64,000 nucleotides of DNA from Massilia sp. KIM (GTDB lineage Bacteria; Pseudomonadota; Gammaproteobacteria; Burkholderiales; Burkholderiaceae_D). The notes below the pieces were generated by a model. It was not told the origin of the DNA. It saw only the letters and a list, made by a program, of their open reading frames with translations, and did not search any database. A program made the position numbers and the translations under genes. The DNA lies in NCBI RefSeq assembly GCF_002007115.1, contig NZ_MVAD01000001.1, forward strand, positions 2,170,001 through 2,234,000. The letters are read 5' to 3'. This document shows, piece by piece, positions 53,554 to 61,760 of this stretch (position 1 is the stretch's first letter; every line of letters starts with the position of its first letter).

Positions 53554-54324
53554 CTATGCCTGATCTTTCGGCGGCGCATGCTTGATGATTTCGCGCGCAA
53601 TGCCGCGCAGGATGTTGACCTCTTCCGTCTCGAGCTGGGTGCGGGAAAACAGGCGCTTCAGGCGCGGCATCAGCTTCTTCGGATTGTTCGCGTTCAGGAA
53701 GCCCAGCGCCACCAGCGCCTCTTCCAGGTGGGCGTACATGCCCTCGATCTGGGCCAGGCTGGCCGCGTCGCCCTGGAAGCCGACGCCGCGCGGATCGACC
53801 CCGTCGCCGACCGCCGCCAGGCGCGCCTCGTAGGCCAGCACCTGGGCCGCCTGCGACAGGTTGAGCGAGGAATACGCGGGGTTGGCGGGAATATTAATCA
53901 AGACATTGCACTGCTCGACGATCCCGTTCGGCAGCCCCACCCGCTCGTTGCCCAGCACCAGGGCCGGCCGCAGCTCGGGCTGGCCGGCCGCATGCGCCGA
54001 GAAGGCGCGCGGCGTCCACACCGGCGGCGAGTATTCGCGCAAACGGGCCGAGACCGCCGCCGCGAAGTTGCAGCCCTCCAGGGCCTCGCCGATGCTGCCG
54101 ACGATGCGCGCCGACGCCAGCACGTCGCCGGCGCCGCTGGCGAAGGCCACCGCTTCCGCGTCCCCGAGCGGGTTGTCGCACTTGGGCGAGACCAGCACCA
54201 GGTCGGAAAAACCCATGGTTTTCATGGCCCGGGCCACCGAGCCCACGTTGCCGGCGCGGCTGGTTTCGACCAGCACGAAGCGCAGCCGGCCGAAAAGAGA
54301 AGTGTCGGTTTGGTTCTGGTTCAT
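53554..54324 (-). CDS. trmJ: tRNA (cytidine/uridine-2'-O-)-methyltransferase TrmJ
   Basis: A 256-residue SPOUT methyltransferase that modifies ribose at position 32 of tRNA. FVLVETSRAGNVGSVARAMK is motif 1, ALVLGNERVGLPNGIVEQCN motif 2 and IPANPAYSSLNLSQAAQVLA motif 3 with the knot. A C-terminal helical extension (residues 190-256) is typical of TrmJ. It is divergent from suhB, an arrangement common in Beta- and Gammaproteobacteria. Confidence 0.95.
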   Translation of the reverse strand: MNQNQTDTSLFGRLRFVLVETSRAGNVGSVARAMKTMGFSDLVLVSPKCDNPLGDAEAVAFASGAGDVLASARIVGSIGEALEGCNFAAAVSARLREYSPPVWTPRAFSAHAAGQPELRPALVLGNERVGLPNGIVEQCNVLINIPANPAYSSLNLSQAAQVLAYEARLAAVGDGVDPRGVGFQGDAASLAQIEGMYAHLEEALVALGFLNANNPKKLMPRLKRLFSRTQLETEEVNILRGIAREIIKHAPPKDQA

Positions 54325-54489
54325 TTACAATAGCGCTATCGCGCGGTGTGCGGACGGTTCAAGGACGGGTGAAAAGCTCGCGATTGTAACGGGTTCGGCA
54401 CCGCTTTGCTCTTTCTTACTCTCATAGCTGACCGTTCACAGCGCCCGCGTGCGTTCGTGGGCCGTTCGCGTTTTTTCACGGAAAGCCTC

Positions 54490-55278
54490 ATGCACCCAAT
54501 GCTCAATACGGCCGTCAAGGCCGCTCGCCGCGCCGCCACCGTCATCAACCGCGCGTCCTTCGACATCGACCGCATCACCGTATCTGAAAAGCAACACAAC
54601 GATTTCGTCACCGACGTCGACCAGGCGGCGGAACAGGCGATCGTGGAAACCCTGCTCAAGGCCTATCCGGATCACGCGATCCTGGCCGAGGAATCGGGCG
54701 CATCGAGCAACCTGAACGACGAGAGTGAGCATGTGTGGATCATCGACCCGATCGATGGCACCACCAACTTCCTGCACGGCTACCCCAACTACTGCATCTC
54801 GATCGCCCTGCAACAGCGCGGCGTGATCACCCAGGCCCTGGTCTACGACCCGGTGCGCAACGACCTGTTCACCGCCACCAAGGGCGCCGGCGCCTACCTG
54901 AACGACAAGCGCATCCGCGTGCGCAGCACCGAGCGCGTCGGCCGCGCCCTGCTGTCCTCGGGCCACGGCCCCGATCCGCGCGCGCTGGCCGAATACCTGC
55001 GCATGTACGAAGTGGTCGCCTCGCGCAGCCACGGCGTGCGCAGCGGCGGCTCGGCCGCCCTGGAACTGGCCAACGTGGCCGCCGGCCGCATCGACGGCTT
55101 CTTCGAGAAGGGCCTGAAGGTCTGGGACATCGCCGCCGGTGCGCTGCTGGTGACCGAGGCGGGCGGCATCGTCGGCGAGTTCAGCGGCGAGTCGGACTAC
55201 CTGCACAAGGGCGACGTGATCGCCGCCGGCCCCAAAGTGTTCGGCGCGCTCGTCCCTCTCCTGTCGCCTTTCGCGTAA
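54490..55278 (+). CDS. suhB: inositol-1-monophosphatase / NusB-NusE-associated SuhB
   Basis: A 262-residue enzyme. The metal motif WIIDPIDGTTNFLHG is at about 83-97, EKQHNDFVTDVDQAAE earlier, and WDIAAGALLVTEAGG late, all intact. SuhB dephosphorylates inositol phosphate and, in E. coli, also acts in rRNA antitermination complexes. ATG 54490 gives the family N-terminus MHPMLNTAVKAARRA. The 294-base gap to rhlE holds a leader and promoter only. Confidence 0.95.
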   Translation: MHPMLNTAVKAARRAATVINRASFDIDRITVSEKQHNDFVTDVDQAAEQAIVETLLKAYPDHAILAEESGASSNLNDESEHVWIIDPIDGTTNFLHGYPNYCISIALQQRGVITQALVYDPVRNDLFTATKGAGAYLNDKRIRVRSTERVGRALLSSGHGPDPRALAEYLRMYEVVASRSHGVRSGGSAALELANVAAGRIDGFFEKGLKVWDIAAGALLVTEAGGIVGEFSGESDYLHKGDVIAAGPKVFGALVPLLSPFA

Positions 55279-55425
55279 TCGCGTAGAATACCCACCGTGC
55301 TTCCGGGCGCGCAGGTCCAAGAGTCTGCGTGGCAGAAAATTTCCTTCTGCCGCACAGGCTCCTAGCCTGCGGCGCTTCGCGTCCACCGGCCGGAAAGGCC
55401 GTCTCTTACCAAAGAAACTTTCCAG

Positions 55426-55448
55426 AGTGAAACTTTTTTCACTATAAT
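55426..55448 (+). promoter_or_regulatory. rhlE promoter -10 with palindromic spacer
   Basis: TATAAT at 55443-55448 is preceded by a perfect AGTGAAA-cttt-TTTCACT palindrome (55426-55443) that fills the spacer. A weak TTTCCA may be the -35. It predicts a leader of about 115 bases before the rhlE start at 55573. Confidence 0.55.
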
Positions 55449-55572
55449 CCCGGTTAGCCGCTGAAAAGCGCTAGCGTCCGGGCGGATGCGCTCATCCCGC
55501 GCCTGCCTACCTGACCAATCGATTTCCCGGCCTGCGCCTTCGTGGCGGCGGGCTGCACTTGACTGAAAATTT

Positions 55573-56925
55573 ATGTCTTTTTCTACACTTGGCCTGTCCG
55601 AAGCCATCGTGCGCGCGGTTGCTGAACAAGGTTACACCGCGCCGACCCCGATCCAGGCCCAGGCCATCCCCGCCGTGCTGAACGGTGGCGACCTGCTTGC
55701 GGGGGCCCAGACCGGCACCGGCAAGACCGCCGGTTTCACCCTGCCCATCCTGCACCGCCTGTCGACCGACAAGATCGGCGCGGCCCAGCGCAACAAGACC
55801 ACGCCGCGCGTCATCCGCGCCCTGGTCCTGACCCCGACCCGCGAACTCGCGGCCCAGGTCGAGGAAAGCGTGCGCGTCTACGGCAAGTACACCAACCTGA
55901 ATTCCGCCGTGATCTTCGGCGGAGTCGGCATCAACCCGCAGATCAAGCTGCTCAAGCACGGTGTCGACATCCTGGTCGCCACCCCGGGCCGCCTGCTCGA
56001 CCACGCGTCCCAGGGCACCGTCGACCTGAGCAAGATCGAGATCCTGGTGCTGGACGAAGCCGACCGCATGCTCGACATGGGCTTCATCCACGACATCCGC
56101 AAGGTCCTGGCCCTGCTGCCGCCGAAGCGCCAGAACCTGCTGTTCTCGGCCACCTTCTCGGACGACATCAAGGCCCTGGCCGACCGCCTGCTGGACAACC
56201 CGGCCTCGATCGAGGTCGCGCGCCGCAATTCGACGGTCGAGGTGATCGCCCAGAAGATCCACCCGGTCGACCGCGACAAGAAGCACCCGATGCTCTCGCA
56301 CCTGATCAAGTCGAACAACTGGCACCAGGTGCTGGTGTTCACCCGCACCAAGCACGGCGCCAACAAGCTGGTCGAACAGCTGGGCAAGGACGGCATCGGC
56401 GCGATGGCGATCCACGGCAACAAGAGCCAGTCGGCGCGCACCAAGGCCCTGGCCGAGTTCAAGGACGGCAGCCTGCAGGTGCTGGTCGCGACCGACATCG
56501 CGGCGCGCGGCATCGACATCGACCAGCTGCCCCACGTGGTCAACTACGACCTGCCGAACGTGCCGGAAGACTACGTGCACCGTATCGGCCGCACCGGCCG
56601 CGCCGGCGCCAGCGGCGAAGCGGTCTCGCTGGTGTGCGTGGACGAGCACCAGATGCTGAAGGACATCGAGAAGCTGATCAAGCAGACCCTGCCGCGCCAG
56701 GTGATCCCGGGCTTCGAGCCGGACCCGAGCGCCAAGCCGCAGCCGATCCAGCTGCGCAGCGGCGCCCCGGGCCACCCGAACCGTGGCCGTCCGGGCGGCA
56801 ACCGCGGCGCCGGCAACGGTGGCGGCGGCAAGCCGCGCGCGCCGGGCGCGCCGGGCGCCGGCAGCGGCGCCAAGCGCAACGGTCCGCGTCCGCCGCAGGC
56901 CGCGCGTCCCGCACGCGAGCGCTGA
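55573..56925 (+). CDS. rhlE: DEAD-box ATP-dependent RNA helicase RhlE
   Basis: A 450-residue helicase. Q motif [14 protein letters not shown], motif I AQTGTGKT, Ia [41 protein letters not shown] and [12 protein letters not shown] are all intact. A Gly/Arg/Pro-rich tail (from about 395: [17 protein letters not shown]) probably binds RNA. It unwinds structured RNA for ribosome assembly and decay, and family members are often cold-induced; the long leader fits such control. Confidence 0.95.
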   Translation: MSFSTLGLSEAIVRAVAEQGYTAPTPIQAQAIPAVLNGGDLLAGAQTGTGKTAGFTLPILHRLSTDKIGAAQRNKTTPRVIRALVLTPTRELAAQVEESVRVYGKYTNLNSAVIFGGVGINPQIKLLKHGVDILVATPGRLLDHASQGTVDLSKIEILVLDEADRMLDMGFIHDIRKVLALLPPKRQNLLFSATFSDDIKALADRLLDNPASIEVARRNSTVEVIAQKIHPVDRDKKHPMLSHLIKSNNWHQVLVFTRTKHGANKLVEQLGKDGIGAMAIHGNKSQSARTKALAEFKDGSLQVLVATDIAARGIDIDQLPHVVNYDLPNVPEDYVHRIGRTGRAGASGEAVSLVCVDEHQMLKDIEKLIKQTLPRQVIPGFEPDPSAKPQPIQLRSGAPGHPNRGRPGGNRGAGNGGGGKPRAPGAPGAGSGAKRNGPRPPQAARPARER

Positions 56926-57025
56926 TCGCCCTCCCCGGCCTGGTCGGGCGCATGCGCGCCCAGCCAGGCCGGCGCATCGGCGGCAATTCGGCTAGGATAG
57001 GGGTCCGATCAGGTTCGCCATCGCC

Positions 57026-57811
57026 ATGCCCCGTTTCGCCGCCAACCTCAGCATGCTGTTCACCGAGGCTCCCTTCCTCGAACGCTTCGCCCTGGCCAAA
57101 GCAGCCGGTTTCGAGGCGGTCGAATGCATGTTCCCCTACGGCGTCGAAGCCGACAGCATCCTGCAGCGCCTGGAACGCCACGATCTCGCCATGGTCCTGC
57201 ACAACCTGCCGGCCGGCGACTGGGCGGCGGGGGACCGCGGCCTGGCCTGCGACCCGCGCCGCATGCAGGAATTCCAGGACGGCGTCGCCCTGGCCCTCGA
57301 CTACGCCCTGGAACTGAAGGTGCCACGCCTGCACTGCCTGGCCGGCCTCCTGCCCCACGGGCTGGCGCCGGAGCGCGCCTACGCCACCTATGTCGAGAAC
57401 CTGCGCTTCGCCGCGGCCGCCTGCCGCGCGCACGGCATCGAGTTGCTGATCGAGCCGATCAACGACCGCGACGTGCCGCGCTACTTCCTCACCGGCACCC
57501 GGCAGGCGCGCGCGGTGATCGAGGAATGCGGCGCGCCCAACCTCTTCCTGCAATACGACATCTACCACATGCAGCGCATGGAAGGCGACCTGGCCGCGAC
57601 CCTGCGCGCCTGCCTGAACCTGATCCGCCACATCCAGCTGGCCGACGTGCCCGGCCGGCACCAGCCGGGCACGGGCGAGATCAATTTCCCCTTCCTGTTC
57701 CGCCTGCTCGACGAGCTCGGCTATGAGGGCTGGGTCGGCTGCGAATACCTGCCGCAGGGCGACACCCTGGACTCGCTCGCCTGGCTGGACGCCTACCGCG
57801 CGGGCGGCTAG
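57026..57811 (+). CDS. hyi: hydroxypyruvate isomerase family protein
   Basis: A 261-residue TIM-barrel enzyme. PRFAANLSMLFTEAPFLERF, GFEAVECMFPYG, LLIEPINDRDVPRYFL (metal-binding Glu), LQYDIYHMQRMEGDL and HIQLADVPGRHQPGTGEINF match Hyi/OtnI. It interconverts hydroxypyruvate and tartronate semialdehyde or a related keto-tetronate. No glyoxylate-carboligase genes are nearby, so the physiological route is unclear. Confidence 0.9.
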   Translation: MPRFAANLSMLFTEAPFLERFALAKAAGFEAVECMFPYGVEADSILQRLERHDLAMVLHNLPAGDWAAGDRGLACDPRRMQEFQDGVALALDYALELKVPRLHCLAGLLPHGLAPERAYATYVENLRFAAAACRAHGIELLIEPINDRDVPRYFLTGTRQARAVIEECGAPNLFLQYDIYHMQRMEGDLAATLRACLNLIRHIQLADVPGRHQPGTGEINFPFLFRLLDELGYEGWVGCEYLPQGDTLDSLAWLDAYRAGG

Positions 57812-57886
57812 CCTGCCGCGCAGACTCCTGGACAGGCTGGCGCCGATCGGGCAAGATCGCTGCTCATCGTCCAGCGAGGAACCGCC

Positions 57887-58252
57887 ATGATCCAGGGTCT
57901 GCGTACCGTCGTCTATCCCGTCACCAATTTGCCGGAAGCCGGCGCCTGGTATGCCAAGGTGGTCGGCAAGCCGCCCTACTTCGACCAGGCCTTCTATATC
58001 GGCTTCGAGGTCGGCGGCTTCGAGCTGGGCCTGGTGCCCGACGGCCAGCCGGGCGCGGCCGGCGGCACCGCCTACTGGGGCACGGCCGACATCGAGGCCG
58101 AGCTGGCGCGCCTGGTCCAACTGGGCGCCAGCGTGCACGAAGCGGTGCAGGACGTCGGCGACGGCATCCGCGTGGCCACGGTGCGCGACCCCTACGGCAA
58201 CCTGTTCGGCATCATCCAGAACCCGCACTTCGACCTATCCAAGCTTGGATAA
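57887..58252 (+). CDS. VOC-family (glyoxalase/bleomycin resistance superfamily) protein
   Basis: A 121-residue single VOC module: RTVVYPVTNLPEAGAWYAKV, FYIGFEVGGFELGLV and VRDPYGNLFGIIQNP. The C-terminal GNLFGII carries the usual metal-ligand position. It would act as a dimer; the reaction cannot be read from the sequence. GAGGAACC precedes the ATG. Single gene. Confidence 0.88.
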   Translation: MIQGLRTVVYPVTNLPEAGAWYAKVVGKPPYFDQAFYIGFEVGGFELGLVPDGQPGAAGGTAYWGTADIEAELARLVQLGASVHEAVQDVGDGIRVATVRDPYGNLFGIIQNPHFDLSKLG

Positions 58253-58338
58253 TTGACGATCAGCAAGGCCGGCATCTGTCCGGTTTGAAACAATAGCGAG
58301 GTTCAGGCCGCCACGCCACGCGGCCGGGAGGACCTCCG

Positions 58339-59187
58339 ATGCTGCAACGTCTCGCCTTCCACCTGCTCCTGCTGGCCGGCATGCTGCTGGCCGGCTGCGC
58401 CACCCAAGGCCCCGTCAGCCTGGTCGAGGTGCGCGAGTTCGCCGACGCCTCGGCCCGCCTGGGCGGCTACGGCGAGCTGTCGCGGCGCTACCGCGACACC
58501 TTCGAGCGCGAACAGCCTTATCTGTCGCCGCCAGCGGAAAAGCTGGCGCGCGAGAACGACGCCAAGCGCCGCGCCGTCTACGACGACTTCGTCGCGATCC
58601 AGAAGACCGTGGTGCTCTACATGCAGACCCTGAGCCTGCTGGCCGGGGACAGCCGCTACGACTTGTCCGAGCGCATCGACGATCTGGGCAATGGCTTGAA
58701 GGCGAATGCCGATTCCGGCCTGCAGCAGCGCCACATCGCCGCCTATACCGGCATGACGCGCCTGCTGACAAGGGTGATCGCCTCGGGCTACCAGAACCGC
58801 AGCGTGGAAACCATGGTGCGCGACGGCGACGTCCACGTGCAGGTCCTGCTGGAAGCCATGATCTCGCTCACGCGGCTCTACTACAAGACCAACGAAAATG
58901 AGAAGAAGACGGTGCTCGGCATCTTCGACGTCGAGATTCCCTTCTCGACGCGCAGCGCCGACCGCATGCTGGTGACCCTGGCCAAGGTCCATTACCTGAA
59001 CAAGTCGACCGAATACAAGCTGGTCGACCGGCGCTACGAGCTGGCGCTGCAGGGCCTGACCAAGGTCGCGCTGGGGCACCAGAAGATGCGCGAGAACCTC
59101 AACAAGCTCGGCAGCGACGAAGTGCGGCGCCTGCTGGGCAACTACGGCCGCGACCTGCGCAGCATCCGCGACAATCTCTCCGACTGA
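58339..59187 (+). CDS. unrecognised lipoprotein
   Basis: A 282-residue protein with a lipoprotein signal (MLLAGCATQ, lipidated Cys about 21). The mature part is mostly helical and charged, with VEVREFADASARLGGYGELS, RRAVYDDFVAIQKTVVLYMQ and LARVHY-like LAKVHYLNKSTEYKL stretches. No Pfam-type family is recognised. It is followed after 12 bases by a second unknown gene on the same strand, probably an operon. GGGAGGACC precedes the ATG by six bases. Confidence 0.8.
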   Translation: MLQRLAFHLLLLAGMLLAGCATQGPVSLVEVREFADASARLGGYGELSRRYRDTFEREQPYLSPPAEKLARENDAKRRAVYDDFVAIQKTVVLYMQTLSLLAGDSRYDLSERIDDLGNGLKANADSGLQQRHIAAYTGMTRLLTRVIASGYQNRSVETMVRDGDVHVQVLLEAMISLTRLYYKTNENEKKTVLGIFDVEIPFSTRSADRMLVTLAKVHYLNKSTEYKLVDRRYELALQGLTKVALGHQKMRENLNKLGSDEVRRLLGNYGRDLRSIRDNLSD

Positions 59188-59199
59188 GGAGGCACGACC

Positions 59200-59721
59200 A
59201 TGGCGAGCACTCCCCCCTCCCCGCCGGCCCCAGCTAGCGCGCCGGAAGGCTCCGGCCTGTCCAGCATCGGGCAGGTCATCGAGCTGGCCGACCAGCTCTC
59301 GTCCTGCGCCGACCAGCTGCACGAACGCATCATGAAGGAAATCCGCGGCTATGGCGGACGGGCGGTGCCCGAGAAGGTGCAGAACACTTTGCGCCGGCTG
59401 CTCGAGGACGAAGTCCTGCTGCGCCAGCGCGCCAACGGCCTGTATGCCGACGCCGCCACGGTGGTCGTGCAGGGCCTGGGCAAGCCCCAGAGCCAGCTGA
59501 TGGCGCTCACCGTCGACGCCGCCGAGAAGATCCGCAAGATCGGCCTGATCGGCGAAGTGACCAGCCTGGTGGCCGGCCTGCTCGCCTTCGCCGGCGCGGT
59601 CACGACCGGCCAGCCGGCGCCCATCCTGCTGGCGCTGGACAAGATCCGCAAGCAAATCAAACTGGTGGAAGCCTATGCGCCGGCGAAGCCGCCGGCCGAT
59701 CCGCCGGCGGCGGCCACCTGA
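59200..59721 (+). CDS. unrecognised protein with repeated 3' end
   Basis: A 173-residue protein. A Pro/Ala/Ser-rich N-terminus (to residue 18) is followed by helices (GQVIELADQLSSCADQLHER, ADAATVVVQGLGKPQSQL), one possible membrane helix (IGEVTSLVAGLLAFAGAV) and an Ala/Pro-rich end. Its last 43 coding bases, stop codon included, are repeated twice more directly downstream. Function unknown; it pairs with the upstream lipoprotein gene. Confidence 0.8.
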   Translation: MASTPPSPPAPASAPEGSGLSSIGQVIELADQLSSCADQLHERIMKEIRGYGGRAVPEKVQNTLRRLLEDEVLLRQRANGLYADAATVVVQGLGKPQSQLMALTVDAAEKIRKIGLIGEVTSLVAGLLAFAGAVTTGQPAPILLALDKIRKQIKLVEAYAPAKPPADPPAAAT

Positions 59722-59807
59722 GCCGGCGAAGCCGCCGACCGATCTTCCGGTGGCGGCCACCTGAGCCGGCAAAGCCGCCGACCGATCCTCAGGCGTCGGC
59801 CACCTGA
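59679..59807 (+). repeat. three tandem 43-base copies of the 3' end of the 59200 gene
   Basis: Copies 59679-59721, 59722-59764 and 59765-59807 each begin GCCGGCRAAGCCGCC and end GGCCACCTGA. The first copy is coding and its TGA is the gene's stop. A fourth copy starts (GCCGGCG) and is lost. Copies 2 and 3 have diverged by about one-sixth, so the event is not recent. Confidence 0.9.
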
Positions 59808-59860
59808 GCCGGCGCGGGCGGCCGCGCCGCAGCGCCGCAGCGGGCGGCGGCGCACCCAGC

Positions 59861-60604
59861 TCAGCACATGTGCTGGCCGCCGTTGATGGCGATATTGGCC
59901 CCGGTGACATAGCCGGCCTGGTCAGACACCAGATAGGCCACCAGCCCCGCGACCTCTTCCGGCGCGCCCAGCCGTCCCACTGGAATCGCCGGCAGGATGC
60001 GTTCCTTCATCACCTCCTCGGGCACCGCGGCCACCATTGCGGTGTCGAGGTAGCCGGGCGACACCGTGTTGACCGTGACCCCGTGGCGCGCCACCTCCAG
60101 CGCCAGCGCCTTGGTGAAGCCATGCATGCCGGCCTTGGCCGCCGCGTAATTGGCCTGGCCAAAGGCGCCCGCCTGCCCGTTGACGGAGGAGATATTGATC
60201 ACCCGCCCCCAACGGCGCGCGATCATGGAATCGATCACCTGGCGGGTCATGTGGAATACGCTGTCGAGGTTGGTGCGCAGGACGGCCTGCCAGTCGTCCG
60301 GACTCATTTTTCGCAGGCTGCGGTCGCGGGTGATGCCGGCATTATTGACCAGCACGTCGATGCGGCCGGTCTCGGCCAGCAGGCGCTGCGCCACCATGCC
60401 GCAGGCCGCCTCGTCGGCCACGTCGACCTCGTAGACCAGCACATTGACGCCCTCGTCGCGCTGGGCCGCCAGCCAGGCCTGGCGCCGCCCGTTGGACGGC
60501 GAGCAGGTGGTGGCGACCAGGAATCCTTCGCGGTGCAGGCGGCGGCACAGGGCCGTGCCGAGTCCGCCCATGCCACCGGTAATCAAGGCTACTTGTTTGC
60601 TCAT
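59861..60604 (-). CDS. phaB: acetoacetyl-CoA reductase (PhaB-type)
   Basis: A 247-residue short-chain dehydrogenase. The NADP-binding TGGMGGLG is at 9-16, NNAGITRDRSLRKMSPDDW near 90, the catalytic Ser/Tyr/Lys in ISSVNGQAGAFGQANYAAAK, and the FTKALALEVARHGVTVNTVS and GGQHMC end match PhaB. It makes 3-hydroxybutyryl-CoA for PHA. Typical Burkholderiales place phaB beside phaC-phaA; here it is alone, though two phasins lie in the window. GGAGGGG-like site upstream. Confidence 0.9.
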   Translation of the reverse strand: MSKQVALITGGMGGLGTALCRRLHREGFLVATTCSPSNGRRQAWLAAQRDEGVNVLVYEVDVADEAACGMVAQRLLAETGRIDVLVNNAGITRDRSLRKMSPDDWQAVLRTNLDSVFHMTRQVIDSMIARRWGRVINISSVNGQAGAFGQANYAAAKAGMHGFTKALALEVARHGVTVNTVSPGYLDTAMVAAVPEEVMKERILPAIPVGRLGAPEEVAGLVAYLVSDQAGYVTGANIAINGGQHMC

Positions 60605-60758
60605 CGATCCTTCCCCTCCTGTGAATCGGCCGCAAGGGATGCGCGGCCAGAAACGGTCAGCGTAGGGGAACAGGTACGGGAGCTATTGATGACGATCAAT
60701 AGATCGACCACCCGGGTGGCGCGAAGGGGGCGCTGCCGGGGTGGGCCGGGGGGGCGCC

Positions 60759-61319
60759 TCAGGCGATGACGTCGGGGCGGCTGGTGGGGTCGAAGTCGGC
60801 CCAGTCGCCGTCCACGATGTTGCCCTGGGCGCGTTCGATGCGCTGGGCGCCGATCTGGCGCAGGATGTCGACCGCCTTGCCTTCCATCCCGGCGTCGTCG
60901 AAGGCGACCGCGACCAGCATGCCGGTCAGGCGCGGCGGCACCCTGTTCTCGCCGGTGCCGCCCTCTTCCGGTTCGCCGGCCTCCTTCATCTTGCTGAAGC
61001 TGAACAGCGAGCCGACGTGGCCGCCGACCAGGCCGCCGACGATGGGACCGAGCGGCCCGGTGACCGGCGCCGTGGCCGCGCCGATCGCAACGCCGACCGC
61101 GCCGCCGGTGGCGACGCCCTTGACCACGCCCTCAGGCGTTTCCTTGGCGCCTGGCGAGAGCAGGTGATCGCCGCCGATCGGGGTCGAATCGTGCTGGCCC
61201 GGCTGGCTGACGTAGAAGCCGCTGACGCGGTCGGGGTCAAACCCGGCATCGACCAGCGCGCGGCGCGCGCGTTCGATGTCTTCCTGAAGCTGGACATGGC
61301 CTGCGATGATCGTGGACAT
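60759..61319 (-). CDS. glycine-zipper stress-type protein, unrecognised function
   Basis: A 186-residue protein. An N-terminal alpha/beta part (VQLQEDIERARRALVDAGFD) and C-terminal half (LVAVAFDDAGMEGKAVDILR, IERAQGNIVDGDWADFDPTS) flank a Gly/Ala membrane-like zipper (VATGGAVGVAIGAATAPVTG, IVGGLVGGHVGSLFS). I recognise the type from Oxalobacteraceae but know of no function. AGGAGGAG lies six bases before the ATG at 61319, excluding an earlier start. Confidence 0.82.
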   Translation of the reverse strand: MSTIIAGHVQLQEDIERARRALVDAGFDPDRVSGFYVSQPGQHDSTPIGGDHLLSPGAKETPEGVVKGVATGGAVGVAIGAATAPVTGPLGPIVGGLVGGHVGSLFSFSKMKEAGEPEEGGTGENRVPPRLTGMLVAVAFDDAGMEGKAVDILRQIGAQRIERAQGNIVDGDWADFDPTSRPDVIA

Positions 61320-61435
61320 AGCGACTCCTCCTGGATTCGTGTTTACGAGAAGGATGCTCCTGTCGCGCACAAGGCTCTGTACGCAAGCGCACGTAGTGAA
61401 GATGCTTGTTGGTCGTCATTGGCGCAGTCGGGGAT

Positions 61436-61760
61436 GCAGGCAACTTGGGCACCGGCCTGCGCCGGTGCGACGGTCTTGGGGCTGACGAAACAGGATCGAG
61501 GCTACTGGCCGTGCGAGCGCTTGATGTGCAGGCGCTTGTCGGCCAGCGCCGGCGCAGTCTGGATGCGGGCGACTTGGGCACCGGCCTGCGCCGGTGCGAC
61601 GGTTTTGGGACTGGCGAAACAGGATCGAGGCTGCTGGCCGTGCGAGCATGGAGTGCCGACGCTCGTCGGCCGTCACGGGGCGCAGTCGCGATGCGTGCAA
61701 CTCGGGCACCGGCCTGCGCCGGTGCGACGGTCTCAAGGCTGACGAAAAAGGCTCAGCGCC
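61436..61760 (+). repeat. three tandem copies, about 128 bases apart, of a unit from the mtfA 3' end plus REP hairpin
   Basis: REP hairpins GCACCGGC-CTGC-GCCGGTGC lie at 61449, 61578 and 61706 (spacing 129 and 128). In each copy the hairpin is followed by CTGACGAA or CTGGCGAA, AGGATCGAGG or its variant, and ACTGGCCGT or GCTGGCCGT. In the third copy CACTGGCCGTACAT is the coding end of mtfA. Sequence between hairpins (GCTTGT, GGCCG, GGCGCAGTC, GGATGC) also recurs, including before copy 1 (61403-61437). The 433-base gap 61320-61752 consists largely of this array. Confidence 0.85.

Noticed and set aside
61436..61760. Possible CRISPR array
   Set aside because: Only three units, about 128 bases apart, with related sequence throughout and no unique spacers; no cas genes.
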